A DNA stretch of 64,000 nt from Euhalothece natronophila Z-M001 (GCF_007904085.1 NZ_CP042326.1:2170001-2234000), one strand, 5' to 3'. Numbered from the stretch's first letter, positions 49,491 through 59,321 are shown. Numbers and translations are program-made. Notes: generated by a model from the letters alone, not told the origin.

Positions 49491-49598
49491 ATATAGTGAT
49501 TCCAAATTAAAAACAGCAACTTAAAAGTAGTGGGAGCACCTGCTCCCTAGTAGCAGCCAAGATGGCTGCACTACGGAACTGAATTGGAACGACTATAT
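49491..49598. mobile_element. 108-bp palindromic MITE with ~17-bp terminal inverted repeats
   Basis: The ends are ATATAGTGATTCCAAATT (49491-49508) and AATTGGAACGACTATAT (49582-49598), imperfect inverted repeats of each other. Inside, GTAGT (49527-49531) pairs with ACTAC (49570-49574), enclosing two perfect hairpins: GGGAGC/GCTCCC (49532-49547) and GCAGCC/GGCTGC (49553-49569). The folded form is a three-way junction. A TA at each end suggests TA target duplication as in IS630/Tc1-type elements. No coding capacity. I recall similar sequences in other cyanobacteria. Confidence 0.7.
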
Positions 49599-49624
49599 TT
49601 GTTAGCCATTGCAGTGGGAGAGCG

Positions 49625-51304
49625 TCAATCGTTGACAAAGCTATAAATCGTCTGCGGTGTCAAGTGGTTACAAACAGAAGAAGGATTTTTTCCATTGGGA
49701 TGGGGTTCTCGATTGAGTTTAACTTGTAATCCAGTCATGGGATCATCCCCAGGAGACACTAAAAATTCTAACCGTTTGACTTCTTCCCAACTGATAATAT
49801 CATCTAAAATTTTACTGAGGGCAATGACGTAGGGGTGATTGGGGTGAGTGTACCAATCTGGCTTCGCAACATTAGCTTGGTCAAAGCCAAAATGGACTGT
49901 TAGATCAGGGGTTCCAAAAAGCGCGATCGCGACAGGACGGGCTTCCTCTTGTACTAAAAGATGATAATCATTAGCTAACTCTCTTAACCGTTCTAAACGA
50001 CGATAGCGATCTGTGACTGAGGGCAAATTATCTCGCCAATCAATAGCAACACTGGCTAAATAAGTTTGTAACAGCATATGACCCAGTTTTTTGGCTTTGG
50101 TTGCCAAATAAACCGAGTTATGGTCAGTGGCTTCAATTAACAGTGGAACGCGCTCTACTACTTCTAACCCATAGCCTTTTAAGCCTGCAATTTTCCGTGG
50201 GTTATTGGTAATGAGGCGAATCTGTTTAACACCCAAATCATTGAGCATTTGCGCGCCCATACCATAGTCGCGGAGATCAGCAGGGAAGCCTAACTTTTCA
50301 TTAGCCTCTACCGTATCCAAGCCCATATCTTGGAGAGAATAGGCTTTTAATTTATTCACTAAACCAATGCCACGTCCTTCTTGACGTAAATAGACGACAA
50401 CCCCTCGCCCGGCATTTTCAATCATTTTTAGGGCAGCTTGTAGTTGCATCCGACAGTCACAACGCATTGACCCCAAGGCATCCCCAGTTAAGCATTCTGA
50501 GTGCATTCGCACCATAACGGGTTCCTCGGTAAAGGTATCGGGATCCCCCTTAACAATTGCAATATGTTCAGTGTCATCTAGCTGATTACGATAAGCGTAA
50601 ATTTGAAAATCCCCAAACTGGGTGGGTAACTTACAAATAGTTTCTCTATACACAAAGCGATCGTGCTGTAAACGGTAACTAATTAAATCAGCAATACTGA
50701 TTAATTTCAGGTTATGCCGTTTGGCATATTCCCCTAACTCTGGTAAACGTGCCATTGTCCCATCAGGGTTTTGAATTTCACAAATTACTCCTGCTGGGGT
50801 TAATGCTGATAAGCGACAAAGATCTACAGCCGCTTCAGTGTGTCCGGCGCGTTTTAACACCCCTCCTTCCTTAGCACGGATGGGGAAAACATGACCAGGG
50901 CGGGTTAAATCTTCTGGGGAAGAGGTGGGGTTAATGGCAATTTGAATCGTGCGAGCGCGATCTTCGGCAGAAATACCTGTAGTTGTGCCTAAATGCTTAG
51001 CAGCGTCAATGCTAACTGTGAAGGCAGTTTGGTTACTATCAGTGTTATTCCTCACCATTAAGGGCAACTCAAGCACATCAAGACGCTCTCCGGTCATAGC
51101 TAAACAAATTAGCCCTCGCGCTTCCACTGCCATAAAATTAATCATTGCCGGCGTTGCAAATTGAGCGGCACAGATTAAATCCCCCTCATTTTCGCGATTT
51201 TCGTCATCTACGACGATTATTGGGCGACCGGAACGGAAGGCTTCCAGTGCTTCTTCTATGGGGTCAAATTTAATGGGATAGGTTGTTTGCGAATCCACTA
51301 TCAA
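49625..51304 (-). CDS. ribBA: Bifunctional 3,4-dihydroxy-2-butanone-4-phosphate synthase / GTP cyclohydrolase II
   Basis: 559 residues. The N-terminal DHBP synthase has [17 protein letters not shown] and [14 protein letters not shown]. The C-terminal cyclohydrolase (from about 205) shows [20 protein letters not shown], with the three zinc cysteines, and [18 protein letters not shown]. About 130 extra residues follow the second domain, as in other cyanobacterial RibBA. Together they make the two precursors of riboflavin from ribulose-5-phosphate and GTP. Monocistronic by spacing. Confidence 0.95.
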   Translation of the reverse strand: MIVDSQTTYPIKFDPIEEALEAFRSGRPIIVVDDENRENEGDLICAAQFATPAMINFMAVEARGLICLAMTGERLDVLELPLMVRNNTDSNQTAFTVSIDAAKHLGTTTGISAEDRARTIQIAINPTSSPEDLTRPGHVFPIRAKEGGVLKRAGHTEAAVDLCRLSALTPAGVICEIQNPDGTMARLPELGEYAKRHNLKLISIADLISYRLQHDRFVYRETICKLPTQFGDFQIYAYRNQLDDTEHIAIVKGDPDTFTEEPVMVRMHSECLTGDALGSMRCDCRMQLQAALKMIENAGRGVVVYLRQEGRGIGLVNKLKAYSLQDMGLDTVEANEKLGFPADLRDYGMGAQMLNDLGVKQIRLITNNPRKIAGLKGYGLEVVERVPLLIEATDHNSVYLATKAKKLGHMLLQTYLASVAIDWRDNLPSVTDRYRRLERLRELANDYHLLVQEEARPVAIALFGTPDLTVHFGFDQANVAKPDWYTHPNHPYVIALSKILDDIISWEEVKRLEFLVSPGDDPMTGLQVKLNREPHPNGKNPSSVCNHLTPQTIYSFVND

Positions 51305-51400
51305 GGGTTAAACGCTGTTTGATGTAAACTTTTTTAACAGTTCTCAGTTCTGATTGTATCCTGTTTAGCAGCGCGATCGCTATGGAAAGGTTAATTATCT

Positions 51401-52174
51401 TTATTGTGTCGGGCGAAATTGCTTTGCTACCAACTTAACTAAGGCTTCTCTGGGTAAAAAGCGCGGAATATTGGTAATTACGTGATTCCCTAACCCTCCT
51501 GTAACCACATTCGTTTGTTTTTCTTCAAAGGCTTTGAGCCCTTCTTTAGCCACCTCTTCTGGGGTCGCTGATGATCCAGAGCTATTACTAGAAAAGCCAG
51601 CCCGTTCAAAAAAGGCAGTTTCCGTTGGGCCAGGAGAGACACAAGTAACCGTAATTCCAGCCTCTTGATTTTCTGCCCACAGGGCTTCACTAAAGTTAAG
51701 AACAAAGGCTTTAGTCGCGCCATATACAGACATATAGGGAATTGGTTGAAAGCCAGCAATGGAAGAAATATTAATAATCCCACCATTTCCCTGTTCTCGC
51801 ATCGGGCTAAGAAAGAGATGAGTTAATGCCACAAGCGCAGTAATATTTAATTGAATCATCTCTAGTTGTTTCTCTAGAGAACTGTCCGCAAATACGCCAT
51901 AATCGCCAAACCCAGCATTATTGATCAGTAAATCAATGTGGATTCCCTGATGATTAACGGTATCAAAAACCGTTTGTGCGGCGTTATTAGCCGTTAAGTC
52001 TTGAACGATTATCTCTGTATTAATAGCATGACTCTCTTGCAGTTGCTTAGCTAGTGTTTCTAATTTTGCTTGCGAGCGAGCAACTAAGACAAGATTATAG
52101 TTACGGCTGGCTAATTCTTGGGCAAAGGCAGTTCCAATACCTGATGAAGCCCCTGTGATCAGAGCTGTTTTCAT
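51401..52174 (-). CDS. SDR family NAD(P)-dependent oxidoreductase
   Basis: 257 residues from ATG 52174; a TTG at 52180 would add two residues. Cofactor motif ITGASSGIGTAFAQEL, NNAGFGDYG, active site in ISSIAGFQ with YGATK, and the PGPTETAFF loop are those of the classical DltE-like SDR group. Substrate unknown. It is followed by ribBA in the same direction 96 nt away, and preceded by a long non-coding gap. Confidence 0.87.
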   Translation of the reverse strand: MKTALITGASSGIGTAFAQELASRNYNLVLVARSQAKLETLAKQLQESHAINTEIIVQDLTANNAAQTVFDTVNHQGIHIDLLINNAGFGDYGVFADSSLEKQLEMIQLNITALVALTHLFLSPMREQGNGGIINISSIAGFQPIPYMSVYGATKAFVLNFSEALWAENQEAGITVTCVSPGPTETAFFERAGFSSNSSGSSATPEEVAKEGLKAFEEKQTNVVTGGLGNHVITNIPRFLPREALVKLVAKQFRPTQ

Positions 52175-52547
52175 AATCAAGGATTTTTTGTAAACTTTAT
52201 TTAAGTTTATCTTAACAAGCTTACAATTCTATGTAGCCCCCAAGAGAGAATCATGAGTGAGCTACTCCCGTTAAATCGAAGATTCTAACGGGAGCTTCCT
52301 ACCCAATCGGTTGCTTTTCTAATCGTAGGAAAAGAGAAGTCTTACACCAAGGCGATAGGCGAACAGTCCGGCTCCCGAGCTTTATAGATAATTGGATGGA
52401 AGAGAATCAAAAATTCTTTTATATCTTGGCTTGGTTTTCGCCGAAAAAAGTTCCCCATCTGAAACTTTTTCCATGATAGCACGACTGTTCTCATTCATCT
52501 CACCGACAAATAAAAGATTCTGTCGGGAGACTTCTGAGAACGGATAG
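52175..52547. other. Long intergenic region with twin hairpins, possible IS200/IS605 end remnant
   Basis: No gene is supported in these 373 bases. Hairpin A is CTCCCGTTA (52265-52273) with TAACGGGAG (52286-52294), a perfect 9-bp stem. Hairpin B is CCGACA (52503-52508) with TGTCGG (52521-52526). The loops share AAATNNAAGATTC while the stems differ by paired changes, so they are homologous. Sequence around A (GTAGGAAGCTCCCG on the minus strand) resembles right ends of cyanobacterial IS200/IS605-type elements, from memory. A 38-codon frame between them matches nothing I know. Confidence 0.4.
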
Positions 52548-53192
52548 TTAAAGCCAACTTTCCGCTTCTTGGATTCCTAGCCCTTCTCGGATAATTTCGG
52601 GTTCTTTTCCTGTGAGGTCAATAATAGTTGACACCTCAGTTTGTAAATTGGGATATCCATCATCGAGAATAATATCCACCAACTTATCTAAAGAATCAAA
52701 TAAACGAGCCTTTTCATAGTCAAAAGTGGATAATTGTCCATTATTATCACCAAAATAAGCAGAAGTGGAAATAATCGGATTACCCAGCGTCTTTAAGAGA
52801 GACTGACAAAGGGGATTATCGGGAACACGGATACCTGTTGTTTTCCGTTTCGGATTCATCACTAAACGAGGAACAGCTTTTGTTGCTGGTAACAAGAATG
52901 TATAAGTTCCTGGAATTAACCGCTTCATCAACCGATAAGCATTATCGTTAACAAGGGCATAATCAGCAATATTTGAAAGAGAAGAACATAAGAAGGTTAA
53001 AGGCTTTTCATTACTTAGCCGTTTGAGGGAACGCACCCTTTCCACTGCTGATTTTACACTCAAGTCACAGCCGATCGCGTAAACTGTATCTGTGGGATAT
53101 AGCATAATCGCCCCATTTTGCAACTCTTGAGCAACCGTCTCTAAAATGCGCTCTTGAGGGTTTTCAGGATGAATAGAATAAACAGTAGCCAT
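52548..53192 (-). CDS. YciO-type protein of the YrdC/Sua5/TsaC superfamily
   Basis: 214 residues. YPTDTVYAIGCDL, then LKRLSNEKPLTFLC and YTFLLPATKAVPRLV with KRKTTGIRVPDNP give the YrdC fold that makes threonylcarbamoyl-AMP for tRNA t6A. The AYRLMKRLIPGTYTF stretch and the N-terminal YSIHPENPQ fit the YciO subgroup better than TsaC proper; YciO's physiological role is less certain. Its start codon overlaps that of larC on the other strand (bases CATG, 53190-53193), so each promoter must lie in the other gene. Confidence 0.82.
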   Translation of the reverse strand: MATVYSIHPENPQERILETVAQELQNGAIMLYPTDTVYAIGCDLSVKSAVERVRSLKRLSNEKPLTFLCSSLSNIADYALVNDNAYRLMKRLIPGTYTFLLPATKAVPRLVMNPKRKTTGIRVPDNPLCQSLLKTLGNPIISTSAYFGDNNGQLSTFDYEKARLFDSLDKLVDIILDDGYPNLQTEVSTIIDLTGKEPEIIREGLGIQEAESWL

Positions 53193-54387
53193 GACAAAGG
53201 TTGTATATTTCGACTGTCCAACAGGAATTGCTGGAGATATGTGTTTAGGGGCTTTAGTGGACGCTGGTGTCCCTTTGGATTATCTCATATCTGAGCTTCA
53301 ACAATTAGGACTTCCTGAGCAATACCAATTATCTTCTCAACCTTTTACCCATAATGGACAAGTTGCGACCAAAGTTAACGTTAATCTCCCTGAAATTACC
53401 CCTCCCTCTCGACATCTTCAGGATCTTGAAACTCTAATTGAAAAAGCCATCCTACCCTCGCAAGTAAAAACATGGAGTTTAGAGGTATTTCAACAACTAG
53501 CAAAAGCTGAAGCCGCCGTGCATGGGGTTTCTCCTCAGGAAGTCCATTTTCATGAAGTAGGAGCAACCGATGCCATTATTGATATTGTGGGCACTTGTTT
53601 GGGCTTAAACTGGCTAGGAGTAGAAACAATTTCTTGTTCAGCGTTACCCAGTGGTGGAGGAACAGTCAAGGCGACTCATGGAGAGTTACCGGTTCCGGTT
53701 CCAGCAGTGGTAAATTTGTGGCAATCACGAAATATTCCTATTTATAGTAATGGCATTAATAAAGAATTAGTCACCCCCACAGGAGCGGCTTTAATGGTTA
53801 CTCTTGCCAATAGCTTTGGGGCATTTCCAAGGATGACAGTGAAACAGGTGGGACTTGGAGCGGGAAATGCGAGCTTACCTCTCCCTAATATTTTACGTCT
53901 TTGGATAGGAGAAACTGAAGCCAACGAAGATTTAGAAACAGTTGCGGTATTAGAAACTCAAATTGATGATCTTTCGCCACAAGTTTTAGCTTACTGCCAA
54001 GAATTACTCTTTAGCGCTGGAGCGTTAGATGTGTTTACGCAGCCAATTAATATGAAAAAGTCCCGCTTAGGAACCTTAGTGACGGTGATTTGCCCTTTAG
54101 ATCAAATTTCAGCTTGTGAAACCGTTTTATTTCGAGAAACAACTACCTTAGGGATTCGTCGCCAATTTCAACAGCGTAGGGCTCTTCAACGGGAAATGCA
54201 GAACATTCAAACGCCTTTAGGAGTTATACGAGTGAAAGTTGCATTTTTGGAAGATAAAGTTATTAATATACAACCTGAATACGAAGACTGTGTCACAATT
54301 GCTCAACGAGAAGAAATCCCCTTACGAGAGATACAAGAAATGATAATTCCTATAGCCTTTTCGTTGAATAATAAATCTTACCAGTGA
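53191..54387 (+). CDS. larC: Nickel-pincer cofactor biosynthesis protein LarC
   Basis: 398 residues. YFDCPTGIAGDMCLGALVDAG is the LarC N-terminus, and VHFHEVGATDAIIDIVGTCLGL and PTGAALMVTL are the other family blocks. LarC inserts nickel into the pyridinium dithiocarboxylate cofactor used by lactate racemase-type enzymes. larB and larE are not in the window. The start codon overlaps that of the YciO-type gene by two bases, an arrangement worth noting. The gene ends before an STRR-like stretch. Confidence 0.85.
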   Translation: MTKVVYFDCPTGIAGDMCLGALVDAGVPLDYLISELQQLGLPEQYQLSSQPFTHNGQVATKVNVNLPEITPPSRHLQDLETLIEKAILPSQVKTWSLEVFQQLAKAEAAVHGVSPQEVHFHEVGATDAIIDIVGTCLGLNWLGVETISCSALPSGGGTVKATHGELPVPVPAVVNLWQSRNIPIYSNGINKELVTPTGAALMVTLANSFGAFPRMTVKQVGLGAGNASLPLPNILRLWIGETEANEDLETVAVLETQIDDLSPQVLAYCQELLFSAGALDVFTQPINMKKSRLGTLVTVICPLDQISACETVLFRETTTLGIRRQFQQRRALQREMQNIQTPLGVIRVKVAFLEDKVINIQPEYEDCVTIAQREEIPLREIQEMIIPIAFSLNNKSYQ

Positions 54388-54390
54388 GCC

Positions 54391-54418
54391 AACAACAAAT
54401 CACAAACAACAGGTAATA
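54391..54418 (+). repeat. Short heptanucleotide STRR array after larC
   Basis: Four 7-nt units: AACAACA, AATCACA, AACAACA, GGTAATA. The same style of heptamer repeat as behind era and before rpoC2. Confidence 0.5.
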
Positions 54419-54564
54419 AAGAATCTGCCTAAAGACTCACTTCATTATTTCTTAATCCCGTCACCCTATTATGGGATTTCACGATTTCTCCAGAACGCTG
54501 GTAAGATAATAAATGTTTACAAATTCTAATTGTTCTCAAATAATTACCTAATTCACAATAGTTT

Positions 54565-55809
54565 ATGATTGATTTACCTAGTCTCTCCATTGACCCCATG
54601 GGAATCCGTTATGGAGCTAGTAAGTTATTCCAAATTCTCGTTCCTTTAACCAGTTATATGGTGTTACGGGATTTATTTTTAAAGAAATTGGTATTGCGAG
54701 AAGCCATTGTTGCTAAAATTGATCAAATTCTTCCTAAAAATGAGTTTTTTGAGCAATTTCGCGCTGATTTACCGAAAATTTTTGACCAAACCGTGGGCTT
54801 CCTTTCTTGGAAGGTGGGATGTGACTTAGGATTCTTTTTAATTGTCACTGGCTTAGGGCCGTGGGAAAGAGCCTTTACTTGGTCAGGGTTGCTTCCCTAT
54901 ACCCTTGCTCAATACTTTGTCTATTTTCTCATTGGACGGCGAATGTTAGTGGATGGGCAATTAAACCCCTTTAGTGCTAACTCTGCCTCTCAAGAAACTC
55001 CTGATCCTCGTCCCTGGTGGAAAAAGCTACTCTCGAAATATCTTCATGAAGACTTGAATACCACTAATGAGCACGTACCAATGCGACAAGTGTTTCTAAA
55101 GCCTTTTGTGGATTATGGGGGCTTAGTTTTAAGTTGGTCGCTTTATAATGTGGGAATTTTCTTTTTTCAGTCTGGGGAAATGAACCTAGCACCAGTGGTG
55201 CAATTTGCTTTTTTCCAGATGTTAACCTTTTACTTGGTTAATACTTATGGCTACGTGATTGGTTATAACATTGGAGAATTAATTGATTCAGGCATTTCTG
55301 CTTTAGAAGAACGATTTTCTGGTTGGAAGCGACAGCAAGCCCGTTTACTCAATGGCTCTTCTCAACAAAAACGTGGACTATTCTTAAAATTTTATGAATT
55401 AACTGAACAGATTAAATCAGGTTGGCAAAATGTTAAGTATGCCTATTTGTGGCAGTTACAAGTTTTCTTAGGTCAATATGGAATTGGTCGAAAATGGGTA
55501 TTAACCACTGTGGGTGGCGTTTTTGCTGTGGTTTTAATAGCTCCCAGTTTTTCTGATGTCATGTTTAATGTTGGGGGAAATGTGAGCGATTTATGGTTTA
55601 ATCAAATGGGAAAAATTGATGAAGTGCAAGTTGCCCAAATTAAGCCTGCCATGTCTGATTCTATTAATCTCCCTAATTCGGAAGTGGTAATTTCTCGCTT
55701 TCCAGAATTTTGGCAGAGCGTCTATATCCCAGAAGCACAATTCGATAATATTGCTCTAGATGAGGGGTCTTCCTCACTCCAAACTATCGAAACAGATACG
55801 AAGCGTTAG
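54565..55809 (+). CDS. Membrane protein of unknown function
   Basis: 414 residues. At least five hydrophobic stretches are seen: about 88-105, 112-128, 176-195, 205-230 and 310-330. A charged, glutamine-rich segment separates the fourth and fifth, and the C-terminal ~85 residues should be outside or cytosolic. I do not recognise the family. It precedes the GH13 gene by 14 nt and the PLP gene after that by 9, so all three are likely one operon. Context hints at cell-envelope polysaccharide handling, a weak inference. Confidence 0.65.
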   Translation: MIDLPSLSIDPMGIRYGASKLFQILVPLTSYMVLRDLFLKKLVLREAIVAKIDQILPKNEFFEQFRADLPKIFDQTVGFLSWKVGCDLGFFLIVTGLGPWERAFTWSGLLPYTLAQYFVYFLIGRRMLVDGQLNPFSANSASQETPDPRPWWKKLLSKYLHEDLNTTNEHVPMRQVFLKPFVDYGGLVLSWSLYNVGIFFFQSGEMNLAPVVQFAFFQMLTFYLVNTYGYVIGYNIGELIDSGISALEERFSGWKRQQARLLNGSSQQKRGLFLKFYELTEQIKSGWQNVKYAYLWQLQVFLGQYGIGRKWVLTTVGGVFAVVLIAPSFSDVMFNVGGNVSDLWFNQMGKIDEVQVAQIKPAMSDSINLPNSEVVISRFPEFWQSVYIPEAQFDNIALDEGSSSLQTIETDTKR

Positions 55810-55823
55810 GAAAGTTATAAGTT

Positions 55824-57863
55824 ATGCAAAGTTGCCGAAGAGGAGTTTTTATCTCTATTCTCGGAGTTTCAGTTTCATTACTGGTTTTATTTACGGTTGC
55901 GATTGTTTTTTGGCTGGTTTTATCACTGCTTCCTAGTGACGCGATCGCTGATGAATTGGCTTCTAGAGAGCAATCGCAAACAGTCACTGAGCGACAACAT
56001 CACAATAGTATCGGGAATTTAGAAAATGATGTTCTTTACTATATTGTGGTGGATCGCTTTTATGATGCCGATCCGAGAAATAATGTTCCTGAGTTTGCTT
56101 TTGAAGGAAATTCCTCCAATCCCCAAAAGCAGGGTTATAACGAAATGAATAAACTCCTGCTTCGGCATACTTATGATCCGAGCCATCGCTATATGGGAAT
56201 GTATTGGGGAGGCGATCTAGAAGGGGTGATTCAACGGTTAGATTATCTCGAAAATTTAGGGGTAACTAAACTGATGCTTTCCCCTATTCAGGACAATTCT
56301 AATGGCTTGTTTTATCATCCTGATATTAAGACTTATCTCTATCGGGAGAAAGATGAAACGGTGGAAGATGATTTTTATCGCCATCTTTCCACCCCCTATC
56401 ACGGCTATTGGACTAAGGATTGGTTTGAAATTGATGAGCATTTTCGCTCTCCTGATGATGAAGGGCGCGATCGTTATCGAGTATTTCGAGAATTACTCAA
56501 TGAAGCAGGAAAACGTGGTATTGGGGTAATTTTAGATTTAACTATGAATCAAACTGCGCCAGGGCACACTTCTACAGAACCCCCCAATTTAGGGGCTGGT
56601 GGCTTTCTGTTTGGAGAGTCTTGGTTTGCAGATAATGGTGATGTGTATCGTCATGGGGAACGAGTGGCGGTGCATTGGGATCCCAAAACAGGAGAACGGG
56701 ATCCGCAAGGTTGGTTCCATGAACCGAAAATTATTTGGGATTTTGATACGGCTTCTAAGGAACTGATTGAAGAAGGGCAAATTAGTGGCGGAATGCCAGA
56801 TTTAAATCAAGATGCGCCCCCAGTGAAACGGTATTTATTAGAGGCAGCTAAGTTTTGGTTAACCTTTAATGAGGAAAATTATCCCATTGCTGGTTTTCGT
56901 TTAGATGCAGTGAAGCATATTAATGAGCGATTTTGGCAGGAGTTTGAAGATTATGTTCTTTCGATTAATCCTGATGCTGTGTTATTAGGCGAATACTTTG
57001 GTGGGGGATATCGCGCTGAAGCAAGTATTGATTTTTTAGAGGCGACAAACCATATCACTCATTATGATTTTAATTTGAGTGAAGCAGCACGGCGGTTTTT
57101 TTCGTGCGATCGCGGCTGGGATGGACGCACCTATATCTTGCGAGAAACCACTCTCGGACGTAAAGGAACTTATTATAACTATAATGCCCTTGAGCGGTTC
57201 TTACACTGGGTTTTTAATCCTGCTGAAACTTTAGAAATTCCCACTGCATCTCTCGATGCGATTCCCGATGACGAAGCGAAGGGTTGGGTAACGTTTGTGG
57301 AAAATCATGATAAGCCTCGCTTAAAAAGCTATTATCCTGATGTGTCTGACGAAGCCTATAAAAGCCTCATTGAGTTTCAATTTACTGCGCGAGGTGTGCC
57401 TCTAATTATGTATGGCGCAGAAACAGCATTAGGGATTCCTTACCACCCAGAACATAAAGGATTATTTGGCGTGGGAGGTGATCCCTTTAATCGTCCCATG
57501 ATGATTTGGCCAGGGCGTGAAGGATGGAAAGAAGATATTTATCAAACGACTAAACGCATGGCGCATTTGCGACAAGATTATCCTGTCTTACGCTATGGCA
57601 CCACCCGTTATCTCTTTCCTGAAGGCGCAAGTAAGAAAGAAGATATCTTTATGTTACGAGAAGCCTCAGAAGAAGGCTTAAGAGATAATCGTCCACGTGT
57701 TCTCTATGCTTATTCTACAGCAGGGGGAGAGTTTTCTATTCCTTTAGAAGATGACCTGAAAACAGGGAAACTAATTGATACTGGAGAGGAAATATCTTTA
57801 GAAGGTGGCACCTTAACCGTCAGCTTACAACCTGAAGAATCTCAAGTGTTTGTTTTAAATTAA
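55824..57863 (+). CDS. Membrane-anchored GH13 alpha-amylase family enzyme
   Basis: 679 residues. A strong N-terminal hydrophobic segment (about 9-36) is a signal anchor or signal peptide. The catalytic barrel has all GH13 residues: the nucleophile Asp in GFRLDAVKH, the acid/base Glu in LLGEYFG, and the third Asp in FVENHDKPR. Region I is the unusual ILDLTMNQTAPGH, where Asn-Gln stands at the usual Asn-His. It is probably a periplasmic or surface alpha-glucan hydrolase/transferase. The C-terminal beta domain is present. Middle gene of an operon. Confidence 0.87.
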   Translation: MQSCRRGVFISILGVSVSLLVLFTVAIVFWLVLSLLPSDAIADELASREQSQTVTERQHHNSIGNLENDVLYYIVVDRFYDADPRNNVPEFAFEGNSSNPQKQGYNEMNKLLLRHTYDPSHRYMGMYWGGDLEGVIQRLDYLENLGVTKLMLSPIQDNSNGLFYHPDIKTYLYREKDETVEDDFYRHLSTPYHGYWTKDWFEIDEHFRSPDDEGRDRYRVFRELLNEAGKRGIGVILDLTMNQTAPGHTSTEPPNLGAGGFLFGESWFADNGDVYRHGERVAVHWDPKTGERDPQGWFHEPKIIWDFDTASKELIEEGQISGGMPDLNQDAPPVKRYLLEAAKFWLTFNEENYPIAGFRLDAVKHINERFWQEFEDYVLSINPDAVLLGEYFGGGYRAEASIDFLEATNHITHYDFNLSEAARRFFSCDRGWDGRTYILRETTLGRKGTYYNYNALERFLHWVFNPAETLEIPTASLDAIPDDEAKGWVTFVENHDKPRLKSYYPDVSDEAYKSLIEFQFTARGVPLIMYGAETALGIPYHPEHKGLFGVGGDPFNRPMMIWPGREGWKEDIYQTTKRMAHLRQDYPVLRYGTTRYLFPEGASKKEDIFMLREASEEGLRDNRPRVLYAYSTAGGEFSIPLEDDLKTGKLIDTGEEISLEGGTLTVSLQPEESQVFVLN

Positions 57864-57872
57864 CTGTAAATT

Positions 57873-58994
57873 ATGGATTGGCAACAGAAAGGCTATTTTA
57901 ATTTTGGGGGACAAGGCCCCCTCTCTCAAGAAACATTAAATACCATTATTGAAGGGTATCAAAAAGTTCAGCAACTGGGCCCCTTTTCACAACGAGTCAA
58001 TGCTTGGCTAGATGAAGAAACGGCAAAAACACGGCGCGCGATCGCGTCTGAGGTGGGCGCAACGCCAGAAACCATTACTCTTACTGAAAATGTTACTGTC
58101 GGCTGTAATATTGCGTTATGGGGCTTAGATTGGCAAGAGGGAGAACATATCCTCCTGACTGATTGTGAACATCCTGGGGTAATTGCTTCTATTAAAGAAA
58201 TCTGCGATCGGTTTGGGGTTTCTTCTTCTATTTGCCCGATTATGGAAACTCTCAATGAGGGAGATCCAGTGGCGGTTATTGAAAGCTATTTACAAGCCAA
58301 TACTCGCCTTGTGGTGTTATCTCATTTGCTGTGGAATACGGGACAAGTTTTACCCCTCAAAGAGATTACTTATGCTTGTCATCAACAGGGGGTGCAGGTA
58401 TTGGTAGATGCGGCGCAGTCAGTGGGATCATTACCCTTAAATTTACCTGAAACCAAGGTTGATTTTTATGCCTTTACGGGACATAAATGGTTATGTGGTC
58501 CGGCTGGAGTAGGAGGGTTATATGTATCCCCTCAGAGTTTCCCCACATTACGTCCCACCTTTATTGGCTGGCGTGGTTTAAATTTAGATTCTCACGGAAA
58601 GCCTATGAGTTATAAACAGGGGGGAGAAAAATTTGAGGTAGCGACATCTGCTTATCCGCAGTATATGGGCTTAGAAAGCGCGATCGCGCAACATAATCAA
58701 TGGGGAACACCCCAACAACGGTATGAAAAAATCTGCGAACTGAGTAAAATTTTATGGGAACGCCTTTGTTCTATAGAAGGTGTCCACTGTTTACGCACTT
58801 CCCCCCCAGAAGCAGGATTAGTCTCGTTTCAGCTAGAAAATAAGCCTCATAAGCAATTTGTCACTGAATTAGAAAAGGCTGGCTTTCTCTTGCGAACTTT
58901 AGCCGATCCTGACTGCATTCGCGCTTGTGTTCATTATTTTACAACTTTAGAAGAAATTGAGGAGTTAGTGAAAACTATTGAGACGCTTAAATAA
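57873..58994 (+). CDS. Class V aminotransferase-fold PLP enzyme (cysteine/cystine lyase-like)
   Basis: 373 residues. The PLP lysine is in FTGHKWLCGPAGVGGLYV, and LVDAAQSVGSLPL carries the Asp that binds the pyridine nitrogen. NFGGQGPLSQETL at the start fits the cyanobacterial L-cysteine/cystine lyase (C-DES) group, a relative of NifS/SufS that liberates sulfide or persulfide. A desulfurase-like role in Fe-S assembly is possible; the catalytic-Cys loop of SufS is not obvious. Third gene of the 54565-58994 operon, its stop abutting that of the convergent IS1-type gene. Confidence 0.82.
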   Translation: MDWQQKGYFNFGGQGPLSQETLNTIIEGYQKVQQLGPFSQRVNAWLDEETAKTRRAIASEVGATPETITLTENVTVGCNIALWGLDWQEGEHILLTDCEHPGVIASIKEICDRFGVSSSICPIMETLNEGDPVAVIESYLQANTRLVVLSHLLWNTGQVLPLKEITYACHQQGVQVLVDAAQSVGSLPLNLPETKVDFYAFTGHKWLCGPAGVGGLYVSPQSFPTLRPTFIGWRGLNLDSHGKPMSYKQGGEKFEVATSAYPQYMGLESAIAQHNQWGTPQQRYEKICELSKILWERLCSIEGVHCLRTSPPEAGLVSFQLENKPHKQFVTELEKAGFLLRTLADPDCIRACVHYFTTLEEIEELVKTIETLK

Positions 58995-59321
58995 TTAAGC
59001 CACAAATGTTTGATTATCATCAGGGTGTAAAATGGGTAGTCCTGCATAGTAATGATCAGTTTTAGGAGTCAGATAATATTTTTGGTTGACATAGTCTTGT
59101 AGCCAACGTTCCCAAACCTCTGCTACCCGCGCAATCGCTGCTAACGATAAGCGTTCTTTTAACAATTGATCAATCAAATCGCGAGTTTCTTGAGAAATCA
59201 GTTGGCGAGAGGGATTAGGAACAAACTGCCGACCACAAACTTGACAGCGAAAACGCTGTTTTCCGTAATGAGTGTGTCCATTCTTAACAAATCGAGAAGA
59301 GTGACATTTAGGGCAATTCAT
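58995..59321 (-). pseudogene. Truncated IS1-family transposase (zinc-ribbon N-terminal part)
   Basis: 108 residues from ATG 59321. The N-terminus has the InsA-type zinc ribbon CPKC-X13-FVKNGHTHYGKQRFRCQVCGRQF-like pattern with four Cys (CPKC and CQVC). LSLAAIARVAEVWERWLQDYVNQKY resembles the helix-turn-helix of cyanobacterial IS1 transposases. The DDE catalytic domain normally after that is absent, replaced by a short unrelated tail ending TFVA. It is therefore a remnant rather than an active element, or a free-standing InsA-like regulator. No inverted repeats were recognised. Confidence 0.65.

Noticed and set aside
52380-52510. 38-codon minus-strand frame (MNENSRAIMEKVSDGEL...) as a TnpB fragment
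   Set aside because: No TnpB motif, zinc ribbon or catalytic residue is visible, so it was left as non-coding.
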